A stretch of 64,000 bases of DNA, taken from contig NZ_JAJFUC010000026.1 in the NCBI RefSeq assembly GCF_021372645.1, positions 1 through 64,000 on the forward strand, read 5' to 3'. Below are positions 7,564 through 15,967 of this stretch, one piece after another. The notes under the pieces were generated by a model. That model was not told the DNA's origin, did not search any database, and saw only the letters and a program-made list of their open reading frames with translations. This DNA comes from Clostridium sp. GTDB taxonomy: Bacteria; Bacillota; Clostridia; Clostridiales; Clostridiaceae. The stretch's first letter is position 1, and the number at the start of each line of letters is the position of its first letter. The position numbers and the translations under genes were made by a program.

Positions 7564-9462
7564 TTATTTCCAAGGTTCAGCATCTGATGGCATTTTAAAA
7601 TCACCTCTAGGACTTAAAGAAATACTTCCGACCTTAGGTCCATCAGGAAGAGTGCTTCTCTTAAATTGTTGTGTAAAGAATCTAAACATAAATTTATCTA
7701 ACCATTTTTGTATTTCTTCGTCTGAGTAATCATCTTTAAAAGCAAGTTTAGCTAAGAAAAATATTCTTTCTTTTCTAGAGCCATGTTTTATAAAATGATA
7801 TAAGAAGAAATCATGAAGTTCATAAGGACCTACAATATCTTCTGTCTTTTGAACTATTTCCCCATTTTTGTCTTTAGGTAATAGCTCAGGACTAACAGGT
7901 GTATCTAATATGTCCATAAGTGTATTGCATACAACATCTGTAGATTCATTTTGAGCTACATATTTTACTAAATACCTAACAAGAGTTTTAGGAATAGAAG
8001 GATTTACAGAATACATTGACATATGGTCACCATTATATGTACACCAACCAAGAGCAAGTTCTGATAAATCTCCAGTGCCTATTAAAAGTCCTCTTTCTTT
8101 ATTTGCAACATCCATTAATAATTGAGTTCGTTCTCTTGCTTGAACATTTTCATAAGTAACATCATGAATATCTTTATTATGGCTAATATCTTCAAAATGT
8201 TGGATGCAAGCTTTGACTATATTTATTTCTCTAAGGTCTGTTCCTAATTCCCTGCATAAATCAATGGCGTTGTTATACGTTCTATCAGTTGTACCAAAAC
8301 CAGGCATAGTAATAGTAACAATATTTTTTTTATCTAAATTAAGTAATTCAAAGGTCTTAACTATTACAAGTAATGCTAGCGTTGAATCTAGTCCTCCTGA
8401 AATTCCAATTACTGCTTTTTCTGATTTAGTATGTTCTAATCTCTTAGCTAAGCTAGCTGATTGTATATTGAATATTTCCTTACATCTTATTTCTCTTTCC
8501 TTTTCAAAAGAAGGCACAAATGGATGCTTATCTACAAATCTATCAAAATCTTTAATGGAAGTATCGCTAAATTTAAAGTTAATTATAGTAGGCTTTTTAT
8601 TGATGAATTTAGATGAATCTCTAAAACTAAGATTTTTCATTCTTTCAGCTTTAAGTTTAAAGATATCAACTATAGAATATATTACTTCATTATCTCTTTG
8701 GAATCTGTTATTTTCTTTTAATAATGAACCATTTTCGCTTATTAGTAGATGACCACTGAATAATACATCAGTAGTAGATTCATGAACTCCAGCAGAAGAA
8801 TATATGTAGCTACACATTGTCCTAGCACTTTGATTTGAGATAAGGCTTCTTCTATAATCCATCTTACTTACAAGCTCATTTGATGCAGAAAGGTTTCCAA
8901 TAATATGGGCACCCATAAGAGAAAGATAAGAACTAGGTGGAATTGCGACCCATAAGTCTTCACAAATTTCAACACCAAAATTTGCAATGTCAGATGAAAA
9001 AATTAAATTTGTACCAAATGGTACATCTTTTTGAAAAGGTAAATCTATTTTTTCATTTTCTATAGAAATTCCTTCACTAAACCATCTCTTTTCGTAAAAT
9101 TCACTATAGTTTGGAAGATATGATTTTGGGACTATTCCTAAAACACTTCCTTTAAATATTAAAAAGGCGCAATTATATAAAGTACTACCGGAAAGAAGTG
9201 GGGCACCAACTGCAATTAAAATATCATTATTTTTAGTAACATTTTGTATTTGATTAATGCCATCTAAAGATTTGTTTATTAAATATTCTTGTAAAAATAA
9301 ATCACCACAAGTATAAGACGTAATGCAAAGTTCAGGAAAAACTAGAAATTTAGTTCCTTTTTCAGTGGCATCATTTATGCATAGTAGAATATTTTCAACA
9401 TTATAGTCAACATCAGCAACCCTGGTTTTAGGACACGCAGAGGCAACTTTAATAAAATCCAT
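7564..9462 (-). CDS. nadE: Glutamine-dependent NAD+ synthetase
   Basis: This 632-residue two-domain enzyme makes NAD+ from deamido-NAD+, ATP and glutamine. The N-terminal nitrilase-type glutaminase domain (about residues 1-270) shows the Glu (FPELCIT), Lys (VPKSYLPNY) and Cys (EICEDLWV) triad. The C-terminal synthetase domain has the ATP-pyrophosphatase loop GISGGLDSTLALL. Length fits the long bacterial form. The start is the ATG giving MDFIKVASA, with AGGAG 7 nt upstream; an open frame extends 53 codons further but lacks SD and homology-like sequence. It is monocistronic and divergent from nfeD. No hut, nad or pnc genes adjoin it. Confidence 0.93.
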   Translation of the reverse strand: MDFIKVASACPKTRVADVDYNVENILLCINDATEKGTKFLVFPELCITSYTCGDLFLQEYLINKSLDGINQIQNVTKNNDILIAVGAPLLSGSTLYNCAFLIFKGSVLGIVPKSYLPNYSEFYEKRWFSEGISIENEKIDLPFQKDVPFGTNLIFSSDIANFGVEICEDLWVAIPPSSYLSLMGAHIIGNLSASNELVSKMDYRRSLISNQSARTMCSYIYSSAGVHESTTDVLFSGHLLISENGSLLKENNRFQRDNEVIYSIVDIFKLKAERMKNLSFRDSSKFINKKPTIINFKFSDTSIKDFDRFVDKHPFVPSFEKEREIRCKEIFNIQSASLAKRLEHTKSEKAVIGISGGLDSTLALLVIVKTFELLNLDKKNIVTITMPGFGTTDRTYNNAIDLCRELGTDLREINIVKACIQHFEDISHNKDIHDVTYENVQARERTQLLMDVANKERGLLIGTGDLSELALGWCTYNGDHMSMYSVNPSIPKTLVRYLVKYVAQNESTDVVCNTLMDILDTPVSPELLPKDKNGEIVQKTEDIVGPYELHDFFLYHFIKHGSRKERIFFLAKLAFKDDYSDEEIQKWLDKFMFRFFTQQFKRSTLPDGPKVGSISLSPRGDFKMPSDAEPWK

Positions 9463-9589
9463 GTAATCACTCCTAATAATAAGTTTTTGTGTAAGTTTTT
9501 TTATAGGTTTTATATTTTTAGAATATATAACCGTATAATAATTAAAGATTTTCACAAATATATTTTGTTTAATAAGTAAAATATATCCT

Positions 9590-9680
9590 ATATAAGTTGC
9601 GTTAAAGATTTTACAGTGCATACTTAAGTGTTAGTTCTGTGCCATTAACTGTAATATAAGTTCATTATCGCAACTTATAT
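9590..9680. promoter_or_regulatory. 12-bp inverted repeat upstream of nadE
   Basis: ATATAAGTTGCG (9590-9601) and CGCAACTTATAT (9669-9680) are perfect inverted copies 67 nt apart in the divergent nadE/nfeD control region. They could be paired operator half-sites or arms of a large hairpin. No regulator is known to me for this motif. Confidence 0.35.
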
Positions 9681-9761
9681 AATAATTATAAACTAAAGAA
9701 AAGTTAAATCAAAGTGAAATGTTAATAGTATCGAATAACTCATGAGGTGGTAAAAAATACA

Positions 9762-9790
9762 TTGAAAAACAATTTGATATGCTGTATAAT
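9762..9790 (+). promoter_or_regulatory. Promoter of the nfeD-SPFH operon
   Basis: TTGAAA, 17-bp spacer, TATAAT: a near-consensus housekeeping promoter about 90 nt upstream of the nfeD start. Confidence 0.7.
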
Positions 9791-9877
9791 AAAATTATGA
9801 AATGTGGCACTTTCAAAATCAAAGTTATATACTAAAAATAGAAAAAATTAGTATAATAATATTAGAGGGGGGATTAG

Positions 9878-10300
9878 ATGGGTTCTGCAGTATTTTGGTT
9901 AATTATTGCAATTTGTGCAGTTGCAATAGATATTTTAACTAGTAATTTCTGTTTTATGTTGTTTTCAATAGGAGCTATTGTAGCTGCAATATGCGGAGCT
10001 TTAGGCGTTCTAGTTGTGATTCAAATAATAATTTTTGCAATAATAAACATTATATCATTATCAATTGGGTATCCATGGTTAAAGAAAAAATATAAGAATA
10101 TGAACAAAAATACACCACTTATGGAGGAAACTTATATTGGTAAAGTTATGGAGAGTGAAAAAGAGATTATTAGCAAAGCTCAAGTTAAGGTTAATGGTGA
10201 ATATTGGACAGTTATAAATGAAGGTGATGTAATTCATGCAGGTGAACAATTTACAATTACAGGTATTCAAGGAACAAAATTAAAAATAAAAAAGGCATAG
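9878..10300 (+). CDS. NfeD-like membrane protein
   Basis: A 140-residue protein with two or three membrane-spanning segments in residues 1-75 and a C-terminal soluble OB-fold-like domain (about residues 85-140, around MEETYIGKVMES and KVNGEYWTV). This is the short NfeD type that pairs with a SPFH/stomatin protein. The SPFH gene follows after 11 nt. Pairs of this kind organise membrane microdomains; the exact role is not settled. SD AGAGGGGGG precedes the ATG, and the promoter is at 9762-9790. Confidence 0.85.
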   Translation: MGSAVFWLIIAICAVAIDILTSNFCFMLFSIGAIVAAICGALGVLVVIQIIIFAIINIISLSIGYPWLKKKYKNMNKNTPLMEETYIGKVMESEKEIISKAQVKVNGEYWTVINEGDVIHAGEQFTITGIQGTKLKIKKA

Positions 10301-10311
10301 GGGGATAAAAA

Positions 10312-11253
10312 ATGGCATTAATTATAATTTTTAGTATACTATTACTAGTAATAGTAGCAGTAGTGCTATCATCAATCAAAGTTGTAAACACAGGTTATTT
10401 ATATGTTGTAGAAAGGTTTGGGCAATTTGATAGGGTATTAGAACCAGGATTACACTTCATCATACCATTTGTAGATTTTGTTAGAAAAAGACTTTCAACA
10501 AAACAACAAATTTTAGATGTAGAACCACAATCAGTTATTACTAAAGATAATGTTAAGATTTTAGTAGATAACGTTATTTTCTACAAAATGTTGAATGCAA
10601 GAGATGCAGTTTATAACATAGAAAGTTATAAATCAGGTATAGTATATTCAGCTACAACTAATATGAGAAATATATTAGGAAATATGTCATTAGATGAAAT
10701 TTTATCAGGAAGAGATGCTATAAATCAAGATCTTCTAAGTATTATTGATGAAATTACTGATGCATATGGTATAAAAATACTTTCAGTAGAAATTAAGAAC
10801 GTAGTTCCTCCAACTGAAATTCAACAAGCAATGGAAAAACAAATGAAGGCTGAAAGAGAGAAGAGAGCTATGATTCTTCAAGCAGAAGGGTTAAGACAAT
10901 CTCAAATAGAAAAAGCTGAAGGAGAAAAGCAAGCTAAAATATTATCAGCAGAAGCAGAAAAACAAGCTAATATAAGAAGAGCAGAAGGTTTAAAAGAATC
11001 TCAATTATTAGAGGCAGAAGGTAAAGCAAAGGCTATAGAAGAGATATCTATTGCAGAAGCAGAAGCTATTAGAAAAGTAAATAAAGCTATTATCGAATCA
11101 GGTACAAATGAAACTGTTATAGCTTTAAAACAAGTTGAAGCCCTTAAAGAAATGGCTAACAGCCCAGCTAATAAGCTTATACTACCAAATGAAACATTAT
11201 CATCTCTTGGAAGTATAGCTGCAATTGGAGAAATGCTTAAAGGAAATAAATAA
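10312..11253 (+). CDS. SPFH/Band 7 domain protein (stomatin/paraslipin type)
   Basis: The 313-residue protein has an N-terminal membrane segment (residues 1-20), then an SPFH domain starting near VVNTGYLYVVERFGQFD. After it comes a long Ala/Glu/Lys-rich coiled coil (about residues 170-270) made of QAEGLRQSQIEKAEGEKQ-like repeats. It should oligomerise at the membrane as a scaffold with the NfeD partner encoded just upstream. Length and layout match bacterial stomatin/QmcA-like proteins. A terminator follows the stop, closing a two-gene operon. Confidence 0.9.
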   Translation: MALIIIFSILLLVIVAVVLSSIKVVNTGYLYVVERFGQFDRVLEPGLHFIIPFVDFVRKRLSTKQQILDVEPQSVITKDNVKILVDNVIFYKMLNARDAVYNIESYKSGIVYSATTNMRNILGNMSLDEILSGRDAINQDLLSIIDEITDAYGIKILSVEIKNVVPPTEIQQAMEKQMKAEREKRAMILQAEGLRQSQIEKAEGEKQAKILSAEAEKQANIRRAEGLKESQLLEAEGKAKAIEEISIAEAEAIRKVNKAIIESGTNETVIALKQVEALKEMANSPANKLILPNETLSSLGSIAAIGEMLKGNK

Positions 11254-11269
11254 TAAAACATTAAAATTT

Positions 11270-11302
11270 GAGGGAGCAGGCAGATCTGCTCTCTTTACTT
11301 TT
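11270..11302 (+). terminator. Intrinsic terminator of the NfeD-SPFH operon
   Basis: Stem AGGGAGCAG / CTGCTCTCT with a 6-nt loop, followed by TTACTTTTAT. Confidence 0.8.
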
Positions 11303-11578
11303 ATATCTAAAAAGGAATGTTTAAAATATTGATTTTATGTAATTAATATATTATATAGAATACAATAATAAAAGGAAACTCGACTCACGTTCGTTCTCTG
11401 GGGAAGTTCAAGAATCCAAATATAAAATGCCCACAGAGAAAGTTCTGCTGACAAAATACAAGATTTAGAGCATCATTTTTGGACTTTCACTTTAAATTTC
11501 GATTCTCACTTAATAGTAAATCATTTAGACATATTAATCAAAATAACATGTTAAATAATGGAGGTAATAGAAAGGAAT
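11303..11578. other. Intergenic with a less AT-rich block
   Basis: The part 11380-11515 is visibly richer in G and C than the surrounding spacers and has no ORF, start or SD. It may be a remnant of an interspersed repeat or decayed gene. The remainder is ordinary AT-rich leader for the EcsC-family gene. Confidence 0.35.
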
Positions 11579-12385
11579 ATGAGAGATAAAGATTTTAAAG
11601 AAAAAAGAGTTATACTTAGTCAAAAAAATAAGCTAATGAAAAGAGAAGATAAGCTTTTAAATAAAAAGGAAAATCTTTATATAAAAAATAAGATATCACC
11701 AATAAAAGAAAAACTAGAAGAAAAGATTCCAGCTAAAATGATTGATACATTTCAAAAAGCCTTTGAAAAGGGATTTTATTATGTATTTAAAAAAGGAACT
11801 GTAATAATAGAAAAGAGTTATAATTTAGAGAAATTAAAAAATGAAGCTGATATAAATGAATATATTTTATTTAAGCAAATAAATAATAAAAATTTAAACA
11901 GAATTGATAAAAAGGCAAAAAAAGGTGCATTTATAAACAAAGGTATAACAACAGTAGAGGGAGTAGGACTTGGAGTATTAGGAATAGGGTTTCCTGATAT
12001 ACCAGTTTTTATAGGAATAATTTTAAAAACTGTATATGAAATCTGTTTAAATTATGGATTTAATTATGATTCTGAAGAAGAGAAAGCTTTTGTTTTAAAT
12101 ATAATTTGTACGAGTGCAAATAAAACAGCGGAAAGAATTCTATATTCTAATGAAGCAGATAGAATTGGATATAATATTGATAATAATTTTCATAATGAAG
12201 TAGATATGAATAAGATGATAGAAGTAACTTCTAGAAATTTATCTGAAAATATAATTTTATCTAAAATTATACAAGGGGTCCCTATAATAGGGGTATATGG
12301 TGGAATTTCAAATTATATATTAATAAGAGATATAAGTAAAATTGCAAGTATAAAATATAAAAAGAGATTGCTATTGAAATTATAA
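11579..12385 (+). CDS. EcsC family protein
   Basis: A 268-residue protein with a strongly basic, Lys-rich N-terminus (to about residue 50) and a central hydrophobic Gly-rich stretch, VEGVGLGVLGIGFPDIPVFIG near residues 125-145. This stretch is characteristic of the EcsC family, named after the third gene of the Bacillus ecs ABC operon. Here it stands alone, with no EcsAB nearby. Function is unknown, probably membrane-associated. The ATG giving MRDKDFKE is preferred because GGAGG lies upstream; an in-frame ATG 7 codons earlier overlaps it. Confidence 0.7.
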   Translation: MRDKDFKEKRVILSQKNKLMKREDKLLNKKENLYIKNKISPIKEKLEEKIPAKMIDTFQKAFEKGFYYVFKKGTVIIEKSYNLEKLKNEADINEYILFKQINNKNLNRIDKKAKKGAFINKGITTVEGVGLGVLGIGFPDIPVFIGIILKTVYEICLNYGFNYDSEEEKAFVLNIICTSANKTAERILYSNEADRIGYNIDNNFHNEVDMNKMIEVTSRNLSENIILSKIIQGVPIIGVYGGISNYILIRDISKIASIKYKKRLLLKL

Positions 12386-12560
12386 TGTGATTCTTAGTTT
12401 CAGGTGGAGTTTTATATATACGAGAGTATTAAGGATGCTAACTGTTAGAGTGTAATTTATCCGCCTATGGAATTTATAGTTGATGTATGATACAAAATAT
12501 GATTTGAGTATTTTACTAATAACCTTTTTACAGGTTTTTAAAATTAGAAATAAAAAATAC
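12386..12560. other. Intergenic spacer
   Basis: Non-coding. I see no terminator with a clear T-run after the EcsC-family gene and no recognisable RNA. Confidence 0.4.
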
Positions 12561-12589
12561 TTGATTGTTTCGCTTTACTATGATAAAGT
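12561..12589 (+). promoter_or_regulatory. Promoter of amino-acid ABC operon
   Basis: TTGATT, 17-bp spacer, TAAAGT, about 40 nt upstream of the substrate-binding protein start. It fits the housekeeping consensus only in part. Confidence 0.5.
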
Positions 12590-12628
12590 GATAAAAAGAG
12601 AAGCGCAAATTTAAGGAGGAAATAATTT

Positions 12629-13465
12629 ATGAAAATGAATAATTTAATGAAGAAATTAACTATAGTTGCTATTATAGCGACACTAGGAACAAGCTTGGTT
12701 GCATGTGCAAAAACTACTCAAAATAAATCATCAGAAACAAAGTTTACAGGAAGCACATTAGATAAAGATGAATTAGTAATAGGATTAGATGATACTTTTG
12801 TTCCAATGGGATTTAAAGATGAGAGCGGAAAATTAGTTGGATTTGATATTGATTTAGCAAATGCGGTTGCTAAAAAACTAAATAAAAAAATAAAATTTCA
12901 ACCGATTGATTGGAGTATGAAAGAAACTGAACTTAATAATGGAAATATAGATTTAATATGGAACGGATATTCAATTACTGATGAAAGAAAAGAAAAAGTT
13001 GAATTTTCAAAAGCATACTTAAATAATACTCAAGTTATAGTAACACTTTCAGATTCTAATATAAAATCTAAAGCAGATTTAGCAGGGAAAAAAGTTGGAG
13101 CTCAAACTGGATCGACTGCAGTTGATGCTGTAGAAGCTGATGGAGATAGAATAAAGAGCTTTGATGGTGGTAAGCTTGTTACTTTTGATGATAATAATGC
13201 CGCATTAATGGATTTAGAAGCAAAAAGATTAGATGCAATTGTTGTAGATGAGATTTTAACTAGATATTATATGAAGGCAAGAGGACAAGAAAAGTATAAG
13301 ATCTTAGATGAGAACTTTGGTAAAGAACAGTACGGTGTAGGAATTAAAAAAGGTGATGCTAAATTTGTAGAAGCTTTTAATAAAGCTTTAGATGAAGTAA
13401 TAGCAGATAAAACTGCTGGAGAAATATCTAAAAATTGGTTTCAAGAAGATATAATTGTTAAATAA
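12629..13465 (+). CDS. Polar amino-acid ABC transporter substrate-binding lipoprotein
   Basis: A 278-residue SBP_bac_3-type protein. The signal peptide ends at lipobox LVAC (Cys26), so it is a lipoprotein on the outer face of the membrane. The mature part begins LVIGLDDTFVPMGF and carries the usual GFDIDLANAVAKKL segment and the GAQTGSTAVDA loop, typical of binding proteins for glutamine, cystine or basic amino acids. Permease and ATPase genes follow in the same direction. The ligand cannot be fixed from sequence. SD AAGGAGG precedes the ATG. Confidence 0.9.
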   Translation: MKMNNLMKKLTIVAIIATLGTSLVACAKTTQNKSSETKFTGSTLDKDELVIGLDDTFVPMGFKDESGKLVGFDIDLANAVAKKLNKKIKFQPIDWSMKETELNNGNIDLIWNGYSITDERKEKVEFSKAYLNNTQVIVTLSDSNIKSKADLAGKKVGAQTGSTAVDAVEADGDRIKSFDGGKLVTFDDNNAALMDLEAKRLDAIVVDEILTRYYMKARGQEKYKILDENFGKEQYGVGIKKGDAKFVEAFNKALDEVIADKTAGEISKNWFQEDIIVK

Positions 13466-13556
13466 TAGCTTTAGATTTACTTGACATTAGAATATATATT
13501 TGAATTTTAAAAATTTAGTTTTGTAAAATGCAAACCTAAAAGAGGAGGAAATAACC

Positions 13557-14198
13557 TTGAGTTATATTTTAGAGATAATGCCTCAAATATTAGAGGGGCT
13601 TAAAGTGACATTAGAGATTTTTTCATTAACATTAATATTATCAGTGCCCCTTGGAATAGTAATTGCTGTGATGAGCACATCTAAATCTCTAATTCTAAAA
13701 CAAGTAAGCGGAGTATATGTTCTTATAATGAGAGGTACTCCTTTGTTATTGCAAATCATTGTAATCTTCTTTGGATTGCCTATAGTAGGCATTACATTTG
13801 ACAGGTTTCCAGCTGCAATTTTAGCATTTACTTTAAATTATGGTGCTTATTTTGGGGAAATATTTAGAGCAGGAATAATGGCTATTGATCATGGACAAGT
13901 TGAAGGGGCTCAAGTTTTAGGTTTAAGTTCAAAAGATATATTTTTTAGAATTATACTTCCACAAGCATTTAAAAGCGTTATTCCACCAGTTGCCAATGAA
14001 ATAACAACTTTAGTTAAAGATACTTCTTTAGTTTACGTATTAGGATTAGATGAAATGCTAAAGATAGGTAAAATGTCAGCTAATAGAGATGTTTCTTTAA
14101 TGCCACTTTTAATAGTTGGAGTTGTATATTTGATAGTAATAGCAATTTTAAGCCAAGTGTTAAAGAAAATTGAAGAAAAATATGACTATTATAAGTAA
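13557..14198 (+). CDS. Amino-acid ABC transporter permease (HisM/GlnP type)
   Basis: A 213-residue permease of the polar amino-acid (HEQ) family with about five membrane helices. The coupling segment DHGQVEGAQVLGLSSKDIFFRIILPQA lies near residues 110-136 and is diagnostic for this family. Translation starts at a TTG with SD AGGAGG 8 nt upstream; no ATG fits. It sits 91 nt after the binding-protein gene and before the ATPase gene, completing the importer. Confidence 0.92.
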   Translation: MSYILEIMPQILEGLKVTLEIFSLTLILSVPLGIVIAVMSTSKSLILKQVSGVYVLIMRGTPLLLQIIVIFFGLPIVGITFDRFPAAILAFTLNYGAYFGEIFRAGIMAIDHGQVEGAQVLGLSSKDIFFRIILPQAFKSVIPPVANEITTLVKDTSLVYVLGLDEMLKIGKMSANRDVSLMPLLIVGVVYLIVIAILSQVLKKIEEKYDYYK

Positions 14199-14254
14199 GG
14201 CACATTTTTGGTCTGTTATTTTCTTTTATGTGTCTATTGTGGAGGGGAAAGTGT

Positions 14255-14938
14255 ATGCTTAAAGTTAATAATGTAAAGAAGAAATTTGGTAGTGCAGAAG
14301 TTTTAAAAGGTGTAAATCTTGAAATAGCACAAGGAGAGATATTAGTTGTTGTAGGTCACTCAGGTGGTGGGAAAACTACATTACTTAGATGCGTAAATGC
14401 ATTAGAACACTGTGATCAAGGTGATATAGAAGTGAATGGGAAGATTCTATGCAAGGATGGGAAGTATGTAGATAAAAACAATCTTAAAGAAATAAGAAAA
14501 GACATAGGATTAGTATTTCAAAACTTTAATTTATTTCCACACATGACTGTTTTAGAAAATTTAATAGAAGCTCCGCAAAAAGTTTTAGGCTTGAAAAAGG
14601 AAGAGGCAATAAAAAAGGCAGAAGAAACTCTTGGATTTTTAAATTTATTAGAAAAAAAAGATAATTATCCTTTTGAATTGTCTGGTGGACAGAAGCAAAG
14701 AGTTGCTATTGGCAGAGCGTTAGTGTTAGAACCTAAAATTATGTGTTTTGATGAACCAACTTCTGCTTTAGATCCAGGGCTTACAGAAGAAGTTGCAAAT
14801 CTAATAAAGAGTTTAAGCGTAAAAGGTATGAGTATGATGATCATAACTCATGATATGGATTTTGCCAAAAAAGTAGCGGATAGAATAGTTTCTATGAATG
14901 CTGGAAAACTTCAGGACGGGTTAATTTTTGAAGATTAG
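14255..14938 (+). CDS. Amino-acid ABC transporter ATP-binding protein (GlnQ type)
   Basis: A 227-residue ABC ATPase. Walker A GHSGGGKTT is near residues 33-41, the Q-loop is VFQNFNLFPHMTVLEN, the signature is LSGGQKQR, Walker B is IMCFDEPTSALDP, and the switch His is in ITHDMDFA. The order and sequence are those of GlnQ/TcyC-type importers. I start at MLKVNNVKKKFG, 7 nt after GGAGGGG, rather than at the ATG nine codons earlier. It is the last gene of the three-gene operon. Confidence 0.92.
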   Translation: MLKVNNVKKKFGSAEVLKGVNLEIAQGEILVVVGHSGGGKTTLLRCVNALEHCDQGDIEVNGKILCKDGKYVDKNNLKEIRKDIGLVFQNFNLFPHMTVLENLIEAPQKVLGLKKEEAIKKAEETLGFLNLLEKKDNYPFELSGGQKQRVAIGRALVLEPKIMCFDEPTSALDPGLTEEVANLIKSLSVKGMSMMIITHDMDFAKKVADRIVSMNAGKLQDGLIFED

Positions 14939-15063
14939 CCCTATAAAATACACCTAAATTGTGTTGTTAAAGAAAAATCAAGTGTTAAAAAGAGACGTGA
15001 ATGTATACTTATACATTTAGGCAGTCAGCCATTGTAGGTTTTTCAAAATTGTAATAATTTATG

Positions 15064-15092
15064 TTGAATTATAAGGAAAAGTGTGGTATTAT
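15064..15092 (+). promoter_or_regulatory. Promoter of the zinc-ribbon gene
   Basis: TTGAAT, 17-bp spacer, TATTAT with an extended -10 TGg in front. A leader of about 100 nt separates it from the small gene. Confidence 0.65.
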
Positions 15093-15201
15093 TAGAAAGT
15101 AAGATAATTCAAGATTTAATCAGTACTGTACATTCGCCTCTGTTTTAGAGATTGGGTCTAGTATCAGGTTATATCTTTGAAAAAAAGGGGAGGATTTTAT
15201 A

Positions 15202-15357
15202 ATGGAAGATAAGACTTTAGTATGCAAAGATTGTGGAAAGGAGTTCGTTTTCACAGTTGGAGAACAAGAATTCTATAAAGAAAAAGGATTTGATAACGAA
15301 CCTGTTAGATGTCCAGATTGTAGAAGAGCTAGAAAACAACAAAGAAACAACAGATAG
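15202..15357 (+). CDS. Zinc-ribbon domain protein, 51 residues
   Basis: This short gene encodes MEDKTLVCKDCGKEF at its start and CPDCRRARKQQ near its end. The two CxxC pairs, about 27 residues apart, should bind one zinc ion, as in the probable zinc-binding (zf-trcl) family common in clostridia. The C-terminus is basic and could touch nucleic acid, but the role is unknown. AGGGGAGG is 8 nt upstream of the ATG. It has its own promoter and a strong terminator immediately downstream, so it is a compact, complete single-gene unit. Confidence 0.88.
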   Translation: MEDKTLVCKDCGKEFVFTVGEQEFYKEKGFDNEPVRCPDCRRARKQQRNNR

Positions 15358-15365
15358 TAAACTAT

Positions 15366-15396
15366 AAGGTCATAAGATATTCTTATGACCTTTTTC
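15366..15396. terminator. Intrinsic terminator
   Basis: Perfect 12-bp stem AAGGTCATAAGA / TCTTATGACCTT with a 3-nt loop, followed by T-rich sequence. It ends the zinc-ribbon transcript and could also serve the minus-strand remnant to its right. Confidence 0.88.
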
Positions 15397-15403
15397 TTTG
15401 CAA

Positions 15404-15607
15404 TTAAAACCAATATTTGCTTAAAACTTCTATTTCCTCAGGTATATGTTCTATTTGTATTCCTGCAAAACCTATGAAAATAACTGGCAATAAATCAAAA
15501 GTTTTTTGAAGCAATCTAGGTACAGGCTGTTCATAGGTTTTATATTTTTCCTCATAAATATTAAGAAGAGATTTTGGTAGGGCTAAATAACTTTCTATAA
15601 TTGTTTT
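15404..15607 (-). pseudogene. 3' remnant of an unidentified gene
   Basis: An open frame of 67 codons on the minus strand ends at a stop next to a terminator but has no start codon or SD: the frame is closed by TGA at about 15608. The peptide (for example YEEKYKTYEQPVPRLLQK, then IEHIPEEIEVLSKYWF) looks protein-like rather than random. I do not recognise the family. It abuts the truncated EamA fragment, which points away from it, so both appear to have lost their 5' parts in one event. Confidence 0.45.
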
Positions 15608-15683
15608 TCATGAAGCGATAACTAAAAAAGAAATACTAGGAACTTTTATTAGTATATTGGGAGTAGGTATATTATTTCTTTAA
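15591..15683 (+). pseudogene. 3' remnant of an EamA/DMT-type transporter gene
   Basis: The last 30 codons of a frame read LSIIVFHEAITKKE followed by ILGTFISILGVGILFL and a stop. This is the usual end of a drug/metabolite transporter of the EamA family: a conserved Glu before the final membrane helix with an (E)xxG...GV pattern. No start or upstream coding sequence exists; a stop codon sits directly in front. A hairpin plus T-run follows, as expected for the end of a once-functional gene. Confidence 0.5.
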
Positions 15684-15691
15684 TAAATGAA

Positions 15692-15745
15692 AACTAAGAT
15701 ATCTATAATAAGTGAAAAATTACTTATATAGATGTCTTATTTTTA
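15692..15745 (+). terminator. Terminator after the EamA remnant
   Basis: Long imperfect stem: AAGATATCTATAATAAGT pairs with ACTTATATAGATGTCTTA, followed by TTTTTA. Confidence 0.65.
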
Positions 15746-15760
15746 GGGAAAACTGTAAAG

Positions 15761-15797
15761 ACGAATTATAAAAAGAAAAAAGCTTGCTATAATTCGT
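15761..15797. repeat. 10-bp inverted repeat upstream of pur promoter
   Basis: ACGAATTATA and TATAATTCGT flank 17 nt of purine-rich sequence, ending about 40 nt before the purL -35 box. It could be an upstream operator or an old terminator; there is no T-run. Confidence 0.4.
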
Positions 15798-15835
15798 AAA
15801 AAAGCAAATTTAATGAAAAAATAACACAATATAAG

Positions 15836-15864
15836 TTGACATTGTACGTGCTAAATGATAATCT
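15836..15864 (+). promoter_or_regulatory. Promoter of the purine operon
   Basis: Consensus TTGACA, exactly 17 bp, TAATCT, about 105 nt upstream of purL. Just downstream lie two CGAA cores in inverted orientation (15878-15881 and complement 15908-15911), spaced like PurR PurBoxes, and a 7-bp hairpin GAATGTT/AACATTC (15890-15910). No purine riboswitch core is present. Confidence 0.75.
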
Positions 15865-15967
15865 TAAAATATCGATACGAAAGTTAATAGAATGTTGTAT
15901 AAAAACATTCGCCATTGCAAAGAAGTAGTGATTAAGCTAAATCTCATAATATTTTGGAGGAATTAAG

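Noticed and set aside
8204..8752. 182-codon frame antisense to nadE
   Set aside because: Lies wholly within nadE on the other strand; composition is typical of an antisense shadow.
15800..15967. Purine or PRPP riboswitch before purL
   Set aside because: The conserved purine-aptamer core and loop motifs are not present; only simple hairpins are seen.
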